Shown here: positions 1 through 6,852 of the stretch, in pieces
Layout: each line of letters opens with the position of its first letter
Numbering within the stretch: the first letter of the stretch is position 1
Assembly (NCBI GenBank): GCA_012274165.1
Contig: JAAPAA010000103.1
Span: forward strand, 1-10,268
Source: Thiobacillaceae bacterium
GTDB taxonomy: Bacteria; Pseudomonadota; Gammaproteobacteria; Burkholderiales; Thiobacillaceae
Direction of reading: 5' to 3'
DNA length: 10,268 nt
Notes under the pieces: model-generated
Databases searched by the model: none
What the model saw: the letters and a program-made list of their open reading frames with translations, nothing else
What the model was told of the DNA's origin: nothing
Made by a program: the position numbers and the translations under genes

Positions 1-1890
1 AGCCTGCATCTGATTTCCCGCTACAGCGGTGCGGGCGAAGGCGCGGCCCCCTTGCACAGGCTTGGCACCGACCAGTGGGAAAAGGCACGCCGCCGCGCGA
101 TGCAGGCCGCGCGCGATACCGCCGCCGAATTGCTCAACCTGTACGCCTTGCGCGCAGCGCGCGAAGGCCACGCGTTCGAGTTTTCGCTGCACGATTACGA
201 AGCCTTTGCCGAAGGCTTCGGCTATGAGGAAACCCCCGACCAGGCCGCCGCCATTGCCGCCGTCATGTCAGACATGCAATCGGGCAAGCCGATGGACCGG
301 CTGGTGTGCGGCGACGTCGGCTTCGGCAAGACCGAAGTCGCGCTGCGCGCTGCCTTCATGGCGGTCATGGGCGGCTATCAGGTGGCCGTGCTGGTGCCCA
401 CCACGCTGCTGGCCGAGCAGCACTTCCAGAACTTCTCCGATCGCTTCTCGGCGTGGCCGGTCAAACTCGCCGAACTGTCGCGCTTCCGCAGCCCCAAGGA
501 GCAGGCCGAAGCGTTGCAGGCGCTCGCGGACGGCAAGCTCGATATCGTCATCGGCACCCACCGGCTGATCCAGAAGGACGTGAAGTTTGCGCGTCTGGGG
601 CTGGTGATCCTCGACGAGGAACACCGCTTCGGCGTGCGCCAGAAGGAACAGCTGAAGGCGCTGCGCGCAGAAGTCGATGTGCTGACGCTGACTGCCACGC
701 CGATTCCGCGCACGCTGGCGATGTCGCTCGAGGGCATCCGCGACTTTTCGGTGATCGCGACCGCGCCGCAAAAGCGGCTGGCGGTCAAAACCTTCGTCCA
801 GTCGTTTTCCAGCGGGCTGATCCGCGAGGCCGTGCTGCGCGAACTGAAGCGCGGCGGCCAGGTGTATTTCCTGCACAACGAAGTCAGCACCATCCAGAAC
901 ATGTTCGAGATGCTGGAAAAACTGTTGCCCGAAGCCCGCATTCGCGTCGGCCACGGCCAGCAGAGCGAACGCGAACTGGAACAGGTGATGCGCGATTTTT
1001 ACCAGCAGCGTTTCGACGTGCTGCTGTGCACCACCATCATCGAAACCGGCATCGACATCCCCACCGCCAACACCATCCTGATCAACCGCGCCGACAAGTT
1101 CGGGCTCGCCCAATTACACCAATTAAGGGGCCGGGTCGGCCGGTCGCACCACCAGGCTTTCGCCTACCTGCTGGTGGAAGAAGATCGAACCATCACACCG
1201 CAGGCGAAGAAACGCCTGGAAGCCATTCAATTAATGGAAGAACTGGGTTCCGGATTTCATCTCGCCATGCACGATCTGGAAATCCGCGGCTGCGGCGAAG
1301 TGCTGGGCGACAAGCAAAGCGGCGAAATCCTCGAAGTCGGTTTTTCGCTCTACAACGACATGCTGGCGGGCGCGGTGGCCAGCCTGAAAGCCGGCCACGA
1401 GCCCGACATGAGCCAGCCGCTTGGCGTTGTCTCCGAAATCAATCTGCACCTGCCCGCGTTGTTGCCCGTCGATTACTGCCCCGACGTGCATGAACGCCTG
1501 GTGCTGTACAAACGATTGGCGAGTTGTCAGACCACGGATGACCTGACGCTGATGCAGGAAGAACTGGTTGACCGCTTCGGCGAACTGCCTGATACCGCAC
1601 GCGCGCTGCTGGCGGTGCATCGCCTGCGCCTGTCCACCCGCGCCTACGGCATCGTCAAGCTCGATGTGTCCGGCGACGGCATGAGCGTGCAATTCTCGCC
1701 CAATCCCCCGATCGATCCGGTTAAAATTATCCAGTTGATCCAGGGCAAGGCGGGATACAAACTGGCGGGTCCCGACCGGCTGAAACTGAGTATCTCCTTG
1801 CCGGATCTCGTCCGGCGCGTGGGTGCAGTCACCGCTTTCCTCGCCGCATTGGGTCAACCATTGGGTGCCCCCATTCCATCTGCTAAATAA
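1..1890 (+). CDS. mfd: Transcription-repair coupling factor Mfd, C-terminal part (5' end outside window)
   Basis: Mfd is the cytoplasmic ATP-dependent DNA translocase that removes RNA polymerase stalled at lesions and recruits UvrA for nucleotide excision repair. The reading frame is open from base 1, so the gene starts upstream; 629 residues remain of about 1150. Visible in order (numbering from base 1): the end of the RNA polymerase-interaction domain (LHLISRYSG, 2-10), the relay-helix region (about 44-55), Walker A GDVGFGKTE (104-112), the DEEH box (205-208), motif III TATPIPR (231-237), and motifs V/VI with TTIIETGID and QLHQLRGRVGR (371-381). A C-terminal TRCF domain follows (DLEIRG, then LLPVDYCPDVHERL). 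Every superfamily 2 helicase motif that should lie in this portion is intact and close to E. coli Mfd. The TAA stop is 6 bases before the DUF1015 gene. Apparent starts inside the window, such as TTG at 52, are not real starts because homology continues upstream of them. Confidence 0.98.
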   Translation, partial: SLHLISRYSGAGEGAAPLHRLGTDQWEKARRRAMQAARDTAAELLNLYALRAAREGHAFEFSLHDYEAFAEGFGYEETPDQAAAIAAVMSDMQSGKPMDRLVCGDVGFGKTEVALRAAFMAVMGGYQVAVLVPTTLLAEQHFQNFSDRFSAWPVKLAELSRFRSPKEQAEALQALADGKLDIVIGTHRLIQKDVKFARLGLVILDEEHRFGVRQKEQLKALRAEVDVLTLTATPIPRTLAMSLEGIRDFSVIATAPQKRLAVKTFVQSFSSGLIREAVLRELKRGGQVYFLHNEVSTIQNMFEMLEKLLPEARIRVGHGQQSERELEQVMRDFYQQRFDVLLCTTIIETGIDIPTANTILINRADKFGLAQLHQLRGRVGRSHHQAFAYLLVEEDRTITPQAKKRLEAIQLMEELGSGFHLAMHDLEIRGCGEVLGDKQSGEILEVGFSLYNDMLAGAVASLKAGHEPDMSQPLGVVSEINLHLPALLPVDYCPDVHERLVLYKRLASCQTTDDLTLMQEELVDRFGELPDTARALLAVHRLRLSTRAYGIVKLDVSGDGMSVQFSPNPPIDPVKIIQLIQGKAGYKLAGPDRLKLSISLPDLVRRVGAVTAFLAALGQPLGAPIPSAK

Positions 1891-1896
1891 AAACTT

Positions 1897-3132
1897 ATGA
1901 ACCTGATCCAGCCTTTCGCCGCCCTTCGTCCCGCCACTGGGCGCGCCAACGATGTCGTCGCGCCGCCCTACGACGTGCTCTCCACCGTCGAAGCCCGCGT
2001 GCGCGCGAGCGGTCGCCCGTGGAGCTTTCTGCATATTTCCAAACCGGAAATCGACCTGCCTGCCGATACCAATCCCTACGCGCCCGAGGTTTACGCTAAA
2101 GGGGCGGAAAACCTGCGCAAGCTGATCGAAGCAGGCGTGCTGGTGCGCGACCCGGCTGCCTGCTACTACGCCTACCGCATCGTGATGGGCAATCACAGCC
2201 AGACCGGCCTGGTGGCGGCCGCCTCGGTGGCGGATTACGACACCAACCGCATCCGCAAACACGAGTTCACCCGCCCCGACAAGGAAGACGACCGCGTGCG
2301 GCAGATCGACGCGCTCGACGCCCAGACCGGCCCGGTGCTGCTAGCCTACCCTGCTGCGCCTGAAGTCGATGCCATCCTCGCGGCGACATCTTCCGGCACG
2401 CCTGATTCCGACGCCGAACTCGATGGCGTACGGCATACGCTGTGGGTGATCCGCGACGCCGCGATCCAGGCGCGTATTACCGCCGCATTCAACGGCATGC
2501 ACGCGCTCTACATCGCCGATGGCCACCACCGTTCGGCGTCGGCTTCGCGTATTGCGGCTGCCCGCAAAGCAGCCAATCCTGCGCATACCGGCAACGAGCC
2601 CTACAATTTTTTCCTGTCGGTGATTTTCCCCGCGCACGAAATGCGCATCATGGATTACAACCGCGTCATCACCGATCTCAACGGCCTCTCCGCGGAAGCC
2701 TTTCTCGAGCGCGTGAGCACGGCATTCAGCATTGAACCGGCTGCCAATGCCGTCAAACCGGAGCGTCCGGGCGTTTTCGGCCTGTATCTGGCCGGCAAAT
2801 GGCATCGCCTCGCCATCCGCCCCGAACTGGTCCCGGCCGACCCGGTAGGCCGTCTGGACGTGAGCCTGCTGCAAAACAACTTGATCGCGCCCATCCTCGG
2901 CATCAGCGACCCGCGGCGCGACAAGCGCATCGACTTTGTCGGCGGCATCCGTGGCCTGGCCGAACTGGAAAAACGGGTCGACAGCGGCGAAATGGCGCTC
3001 GCCTTCGCGCTCCACCCCACCCGCATGGAAGACCTGATGGCGGTAGCCGATGCCAATGAAGTGATGCCACCCAAGTCCACCTGGTTTGAGCCCAAGCTGG
3101 CTGATGGACTGGCATCTCACGCGCTGAAGTAA
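1897..3132 (+). CDS. DUF1015 (COG4198) family protein of unknown function
   Basis: A 411-residue cytoplasmic protein with no signal peptide or membrane segment. It carries what I recognise as the DUF1015 signatures along its full length: VVAPPYDV (20-27), FLHISKPEIDLP (44-55), KHEFTRPDKEDDR (121-133), IADGHHR (206-212), DPRRDKRIDFVGG (338-350), and MPPKSTWFEPKL near the C-terminus (390-401). The biochemical role of the family is not settled. The DGHHR element resembles the motif of ParB/sulfiredoxin-fold proteins, which include a free-serine kinase, but that link is my inference. The start is chosen because MNLIQPFAALRP is where family members begin. The 6-base gap after mfd suggests co-transcription. 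No Shine-Dalgarno sequence is evident in the A/T-rich bases before the ATG, so translation may depend on coupling to mfd. Not truncated. Confidence 0.9.
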   Translation: MNLIQPFAALRPATGRANDVVAPPYDVLSTVEARVRASGRPWSFLHISKPEIDLPADTNPYAPEVYAKGAENLRKLIEAGVLVRDPAACYYAYRIVMGNHSQTGLVAAASVADYDTNRIRKHEFTRPDKEDDRVRQIDALDAQTGPVLLAYPAAPEVDAILAATSSGTPDSDAELDGVRHTLWVIRDAAIQARITAAFNGMHALYIADGHHRSASASRIAAARKAANPAHTGNEPYNFFLSVIFPAHEMRIMDYNRVITDLNGLSAEAFLERVSTAFSIEPAANAVKPERPGVFGLYLAGKWHRLAIRPELVPADPVGRLDVSLLQNNLIAPILGISDPRRDKRIDFVGGIRGLAELEKRVDSGEMALAFALHPTRMEDLMAVADANEVMPPKSTWFEPKLADGLASHALK

Positions 3133-3140
3133 AGCGGCAT

Positions 3141-3162
3141 CTGCGGTGCGCCAGGTTTTTTT
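3141..3162 (+). terminator. Possible weak intrinsic terminator after the mfd-DUF1015 unit
   Basis: A short imperfect hairpin (CTGCG, loop GTG, CGCCAG with one bulged C) is followed, one base later, by seven consecutive T residues (3156-3162). It lies 8 bases after the DUF1015 stop and just before the putative flgM promoter. The stem is only five pairs, so termination may be partial or absent. Confidence 0.4.
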
Positions 3163-3164
3163 GC

Positions 3165-3191
3165 TAAGGTTTTGCGAATAAATGCCGTATT
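3165..3191 (+). promoter_or_regulatory. Putative sigma-28 (FliA) promoter of flgM
   Basis: TAAGGTTT (3165-3172), an 11-base spacer, then GCCGTATT (3184-3191). The known FliA consensus is TAAAGTTT, N11, GCCGATAA. The -35 half matches 7 of 8 positions, the spacer is exact, and the conserved GCCG of the -10 half is present, although its last four bases diverge. Transcription would start near 3198, about 30 bases before the flgM GTG. Placement directly in front of the anti-sigma-28 gene is what the known flagellar feedback loop predicts, which strengthens the call. Confidence 0.65.
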
Positions 3192-3227
3192 CCATTTAAG
3201 TAGCATCTTTCTACAGGAATCCAGCTC

Positions 3228-3536
3228 GTGAAAATCGACAAGCGCACCACACCGACTGCCTCTGCCAAAGTATCTGCCGCCAAGGGCAAAGGTGCGGGAA
3301 AGACGGCCACGCCAGCAGCGGGCGGCAGCGATTCGCTCACCCTGACTGAATCGAGCACCCGCATCCGTTCACTGGAATCCCAACTGGCGTCGGTCGATAT
3401 AGCCGATGCCGGCAAGATTGAATCAGTTAAAGCTGCGCTCGCGAACGGCACATTCACCGTCGATGCGGAAGTCGTGGCGGATCGCCTGATTGACCACACC
3501 AAAGCAGCGCTGCGCAAACGCCCGCGTAAAAAGTAA
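3228..3536 (+). CDS. flgM: Anti-sigma-28 factor FlgM (negative regulator of flagellin synthesis)
   Basis: FlgM binds the flagellar sigma factor FliA (sigma-28) and holds late flagellar genes off until the hook-basal body is complete and FlgM is exported. The 102-residue protein has the family layout. It begins MKID, has a low-complexity Ala/Gly/Lys/Thr/Ser segment (about 8-37) expected to be disordered, then SLTLTESSTRIRSLESQL (36-53), and the C-terminal sigma-binding helices with KIESVKAALANGTFTVDAEVVADRL (63-87). It ends in a basic tail (RKRPRKK). The usual length is near 97. The start is GTG, preceded by AGGA (3215-3218) at 9-base spacing. The common partners flgA and flgN are not adjacent, so flgM is an orphan here. 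The putative FliA promoter 37-63 bases upstream implies autoregulation through the sigma factor it inhibits. Confidence 0.88.
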   Translation: MKIDKRTTPTASAKVSAAKGKGAGKTATPAAGGSDSLTLTESSTRIRSLESQLASVDIADAGKIESVKAALANGTFTVDAEVVADRLIDHTKAALRKRPRKK

Positions 3537-3570
3537 AATCCCAACCTCGATTCCACTTTCGGGGCGCAGC

Positions 3571-3780
3571 ATGAACACCATCCAACTCTCTGTAACCGGC
3601 ATGACCTGTGGCGGTTGCGTCAACAGCGTGCATAAAGTGCTGACCGCCTTGCCAGGCGTGCAAAGCGCAGAAGTCACCCTCAGCCCGGGTCAAGCGCGTG
3701 TAGTGTATGACCCCGACCGCGTTGCGCCAGCCGCACTGCTGCAGGCGATTATCGATGCCGGGTTTGGCGTGACTGACTGA
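3571..3780 (+). CDS. Small heavy-metal-associated (HMA) protein, CopZ-like
   Basis: A 69-residue single-domain protein of the ferredoxin-like HMA fold. The metal-binding loop GMTCGGC (10-16) supplies Cys13 and Cys16, the pair that binds Cu(I) or a similar soft metal in CopZ/Atx1 chaperones and in the N-terminal domains of P1B-type ATPases. The rest fits the fold: VNSVHKVLTALPGV (helix 1), AEVTLSPGQARVVYDP (strands) and ALLQAIIDAGFGV (helix 2). The ATG at 3571 is chosen because MNTIQLSVTGMTCGGC is a normal start for such a chaperone and GGGG (3561-3564) precedes it. Extending further upstream would overlap flgM with unrelated sequence. A TAAAAT hexamer at 3534-3539, spanning the flgM stop, could be its -10 element, but no good -35 is seen. 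No copper ATPase or CueR-type regulator is in the window, so the metal and partner are unknown. Confidence 0.88.
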   Translation: MNTIQLSVTGMTCGGCVNSVHKVLTALPGVQSAEVTLSPGQARVVYDPDRVAPAALLQAIIDAGFGVTD

Positions 3781-3786
3781 CAACTG

Positions 3787-3799
3787 GCGCGAATCGCGC
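3787..3799. terminator. GC-rich hairpin between convergent genes
   Basis: A perfect inverted repeat GCGCG-AAT-CGCGC occupies most of the 19 bases between the HMA stop (3780) and the stop of the minus-strand GGDEF-EAL gene (3800-3802). It could serve transcripts from both sides, but no T tract follows on either strand, so a true intrinsic terminator is not established. Confidence 0.3.
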
Positions 3800-5887
3800 T
3801 CAGGATTGCCCGCACAGGCTCATCAGGGGTTCAGGGCAATGCACCACATTGCCCTGCACATAATCCACCCCGATCTGCTGCAATAACGCCAGAATCGCGT
3901 CCGATTCGACAAACTCAGCCACGGTTTTCAGTCCCATCTGATGGCCGATGGTGTTGATTGCCTCGACCATGGAACGGTCAATCGGGTTAGTCACAATGTC
4001 GCGCACGAATGCGCCGTCGATCTTGAGGTAATCCACTTTCAGATTCTTCAGATACACGAAGGACGACAGACCGCTGCCGAAGTCGTCGAGCGAAAAACTG
4101 CAGCCAAATTCACGCATGGCCTCGATAAACTCATTGACCACCACCAGGTTGCCGATCGCTGCCGTTTCCGTGATCTCAAAACACAAATGTGGACCCAACG
4201 CGGGGGTTTCCTGCAAATAGGCCAGCAACATGCTGCGAAATGCAGGCGCCTTCAGCGATGCGCCCGACAGATTGACCGCAAACAGGTAATGCCTTGCCTG
4301 ACCTGAACTCAGATAGATTTGACAAACCCGCATCGCTTCCTTGATCACCCAGCTGTCGATCACCGGCATCAGCGAATAACGCTCAGCCGCCGGAATGAAC
4401 GCCATCGGCGGAATTTCGTTGCCGTCGTCGTCCAGCATGCGCAACAGCAACTCGACATGGCGGCGCGTATCGGGCGCGCCATCGGTGCGGCGGATTTCCT
4501 GCCACGACAGTCGCAACCTGTGTTCTTCCAGCGCCTGCTGGATGCGCGTGACCCACTGTATCTCGCCTCGATGGCGCATCAGATCGTGGTCGCTGCTTTC
4601 GTACAGGTGAATCTGGTTGCGTCCGCGGTCTTTGGCGACATAACACGCCGCATCCGCCGCCGACATCAGGTGCGACACCGCGCCACTGTCGCGACTGATC
4701 GCCACCATGCCCACGCTCATCCCGACCGCGAAAATACGATCCCCCCATTTGAAGCGGAAGCGCTGCACTTCGGCACGGAAGGTGTCTGCCACCTCGAGCG
4801 CGTCGTGGATGTTGCAGTTCTCCAAGAGCAGCGCGAACTCGTCGCCGCCCAGGCGTGCCAGGGTATCGCGTTCGCGCAGCTTGCCTTTGAGCAATTGCGT
4901 CAGCTGACGCAGCAGTTCGTCGCCTGCCGCATGGCCGCAGGTGTCGTTGATTACCTTGAACTGATCAAGATCCATGTAACACAGCGCATGCTCCCTACCC
5001 TGCTGCACGGCTGACAGCAGTGTGTGCTCCAGGCGTTGTTCAAACTCATGCCGGTTGATGAGTCCCGTCAGGCCATCGTGGCTGGCCTGATATACCAGGC
5101 GCGCAGTGGCTTGATCGATTTTTTCCTGCATCTGGCCCTGCATGGTCTGGAGATGCGCCGCCATGTGATTGACGCCACGCTGCAGCGTGCCCAATTCAGC
5201 CTGACCGCTCTGTATGACGCGCTCATTGAAGTGTCCCTCACCAATCCTGCTGACGGTGTGGGTTAACGCCAGAATGGGTCGCGTAATCTGGCGGCCGATG
5301 CGCCAGGCAAGATAGAGGCTGATTCCCAAACCAGCCAGCAGAATCAGCAGGCTGCGCAAGATGGCTTCACGCTGGCTCTTGAAGGTGGCGTTGCGCGATA
5401 CATCCAGTCCCACCCAACCGAGTAGCCGGGTCTGCGACGCCGCCGTGTGCGGCGCGTCAAATGTCTGAAAATCGTCCACCACCACCTCGGTACGCGTGAT
5501 TGGCGCGTAATACACCAGCCGGTCCTGATGCTCAACCAGATAAATGCGATCGGTTGGCAGCTTGCTCTGCGTGACATTGGCCCAGGTGCCCCGACCTGCC
5601 TGCGCCAGCCACTGGCCATTTTCAGCAAACACGGCCACGCCGCGAATATCCGGCTCGATGGCCGCTTTATCGAGCAGCGTCTGCAATACCTCGGCATTGC
5701 CCGAAGCCACGCCATATTCAACCGCTGGCGCCAGCTGGCGGACAATCGCCGCCGAACGGGTGCGCAACGACTGGTCAAGGTCGTCGATCTTTCCGGTGAT
5801 AAGCTGGAACAGCAGCACGATCCCGATAATGGCCATCGGCACCAAAGCAAGACCGATTACGCGTCCGCGCACTCCAATAGCTGCCAT
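3800..5887 (-). CDS. Membrane HAMP-GGDEF-EAL protein (c-di-GMP cyclase/phosphodiesterase)
   Basis: A 695-residue inner-membrane c-di-GMP enzyme. Order: TM1 (about 9-30), a periplasmic sensor region (31-176) whose start resembles the BarA-type N-terminal domain (LRTRSAAIVRQLAPAVEYG), TM2 (177-198), HAMP (about 197-250), GGDEF (about 263-428) and EAL (about 443-690). The cyclase part keeps DLDQFKVIND (306-315), the intact GGDEF signature (347-351) and the RxxD inhibitory site (R338, D341). In the EAL part the signature reads ELL (479-481). The residues I would align with metal binding and catalysis remain: E479, N539, E574, D601, D602, K622, E658, E661 and Q678. Both activities are therefore possible, though which dominates cannot be told from sequence. 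The ATG shares one base with the stop of the upstream binding-protein gene (TGATG) and has a strong GGGAGG ribosome site, suggesting translational coupling. Confidence 0.93.
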   Translation of the reverse strand: MAAIGVRGRVIGLALVPMAIIGIVLLFQLITGKIDDLDQSLRTRSAAIVRQLAPAVEYGVASGNAEVLQTLLDKAAIEPDIRGVAVFAENGQWLAQAGRGTWANVTQSKLPTDRIYLVEHQDRLVYYAPITRTEVVVDDFQTFDAPHTAASQTRLLGWVGLDVSRNATFKSQREAILRSLLILLAGLGISLYLAWRIGRQITRPILALTHTVSRIGEGHFNERVIQSGQAELGTLQRGVNHMAAHLQTMQGQMQEKIDQATARLVYQASHDGLTGLINRHEFEQRLEHTLLSAVQQGREHALCYMDLDQFKVINDTCGHAAGDELLRQLTQLLKGKLRERDTLARLGGDEFALLLENCNIHDALEVADTFRAEVQRFRFKWGDRIFAVGMSVGMVAISRDSGAVSHLMSAADAACYVAKDRGRNQIHLYESSDHDLMRHRGEIQWVTRIQQALEEHRLRLSWQEIRRTDGAPDTRRHVELLLRMLDDDGNEIPPMAFIPAAERYSLMPVIDSWVIKEAMRVCQIYLSSGQARHYLFAVNLSGASLKAPAFRSMLLAYLQETPALGPHLCFEITETAAIGNLVVVNEFIEAMREFGCSFSLDDFGSGLSSFVYLKNLKVDYLKIDGAFVRDIVTNPIDRSMVEAINTIGHQMGLKTVAEFVESDAILALLQQIGVDYVQGNVVHCPEPLMSLCGQS

Positions 5888-6852
5888 CAGCGCATGCCTC
5901 CCAAACGTTTTTCCAGCTCAGCTTCGGGCGGCAAAGTAAAACCCAGTGAGCGAGCAACCTGTCCATTGATCGAAATACTGAAATACTCGGGGTGCGCGGG
6001 CGCAGGCAACCGTACCACCGATCCAAGCAGGGCGTTGTTAACCCATTCCGCAGTCTGGCGACCGATTTCTGCCGGACTGGAATGCAGCGACAGCAATGCG
6101 CCGGCTCGCGTCAGTGAACGCGAATAACCGAGCACCGGGTCACGATAACGATAGGACGTCAGAAAAAGACTCTGCGCGGTGTTGCGGTTGAACACCAGAG
6201 GATCGGGGAGCGCAAGCAGTAAATCGGCCTCAGACAATACGCTTTCGAGGGGCGTAATCAGGCGTTCGCCTTCCACCAGAATGGCGGATACCAGAACAAG
6301 GTGCTGCGAACGCATGGCGTCTTCCATCTCACCCAGCAGCCCGGCCTGATCCGTGCCCAACAGCACGCCGACGCGGCGCGCGTCGGGAAAAGCCAAACGA
6401 ATCAAAGCTGCTTGCCGCTCGATCGGCTGGTCAATATAAATGGCCGACGCGAGGCGGTGTCCACCATCTGTCAGGCGGGCACGACCGGTTTTGAGATACC
6501 ATGCGCGCGGCACCAACACCGCCAGCACGGGCGGTGGGTTGGGCAAGTCGGCGAGCGCATCGGCAGCCAGCACGCCCACCGCAACAGCGAGGCGCGCCTC
6601 TTTCAATGAAGCGGATGTCAGCCCGCCGGCGTACAGCCGGACGGTCTCATGGCCGCTGTCGTCGAGGTGGGCGCTGATGACCTGGTAAGCCTCCTGATAG
6701 GGCGCCGAGTCATCGCTCAGGACCACCGCCACCCGCGCCGCCACCGCCTGCGCAGATACGCCTGACAAACAGATGGCCACTAGCGCCAGCCTGATCAGAT
6801 AGCCCAGGGCAATCCAGTTGCGCTGCAAGCAAACGGTCAAGCTGTCACCCAT
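5887..6852 (-). CDS. Periplasmic ABC-type substrate-binding protein, solitary
   Basis: A 321-residue secreted protein of the ABC_sub_bind (TrpX/PF04392-like) type. Residues 1-39 form a signal peptide: Arg11 and Arg21, the hydrophobic run LALVAICLSGVSA, and a likely cleavage near AVAA (36-39). The mature part has two alpha/beta lobes, with RVAVVLSDDSAPYQEAY at its start, ARRVGVLLGTDQAGLL in the middle, and the family-like ending FSISINGQVARSLGFTLPP. No lipobox is seen. The start is ATG at 6852, which has AGGG 5 bases upstream and overlaps the dnaQ end by 8 bases; a longer frame upstream would add a non-secretory stretch lying over dnaQ. No permease or ATPase gene is adjacent. The next gene is a transmembrane GGDEF-EAL enzyme sharing one base, so a signalling rather than transport role is likely (inference). 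The ligand is unknown. Confidence 0.85.
   Translation of the reverse strand: MGDSLTVCLQRNWIALGYLIRLALVAICLSGVSAQAVAARVAVVLSDDSAPYQEAYQVISAHLDDSGHETVRLYAGGLTSASLKEARLAVAVGVLAADALADLPNPPPVLAVLVPRAWYLKTGRARLTDGGHRLASAIYIDQPIERQAALIRLAFPDARRVGVLLGTDQAGLLGEMEDAMRSQHLVLVSAILVEGERLITPLESVLSEADLLLALPDPLVFNRNTAQSLFLTSYRYRDPVLGYSRSLTRAGALLSLHSSPAEIGRQTAEWVNNALLGSVVRLPAPAHPEYFSISINGQVARSLGFTLPPEAELEKRLGGMR
5897..5902 (-). promoter_or_regulatory. Strong ribosome binding site of the GGDEF-EAL gene
   Basis: On the minus strand GGGAGG lies inside the last codons of the substrate-binding protein gene, 9 bases before the ATG at 5887. It fixes the GGDEF-EAL start and, with the TGATG stop/start overlap, fits coupled translation of the two genes. 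Confidence 0.7.

Noticed and set aside
306..1493. Long plus-strand open frame (395 codons) inside mfd
   Set aside because: It is out of frame with the well-conserved Mfd protein, and its Arg/Pro/His-rich product is typical of a high-GC shadow frame.
1231..2262. Long minus-strand open frame across the mfd/DUF1015 junction, and similar ones at 268-1113 and 2341-3195
   Set aside because: They lie antisense to clearly conserved genes, have no recognisable domain, and arise from the high-GC codon pattern.
3490..3570. N-terminal extension of the HMA protein into flgM
   Set aside because: The added residues are flgM sequence in another frame and HMA chaperones begin at MNTIQLSV-like positions.
4319..5014. 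Plus-strand open frames antisense to the GGDEF-EAL gene (also 3941-4306 and 5447-6127)
   Set aside because: The opposite strand encodes intact GGDEF and EAL motifs; the antisense products are low-complexity and match no family.
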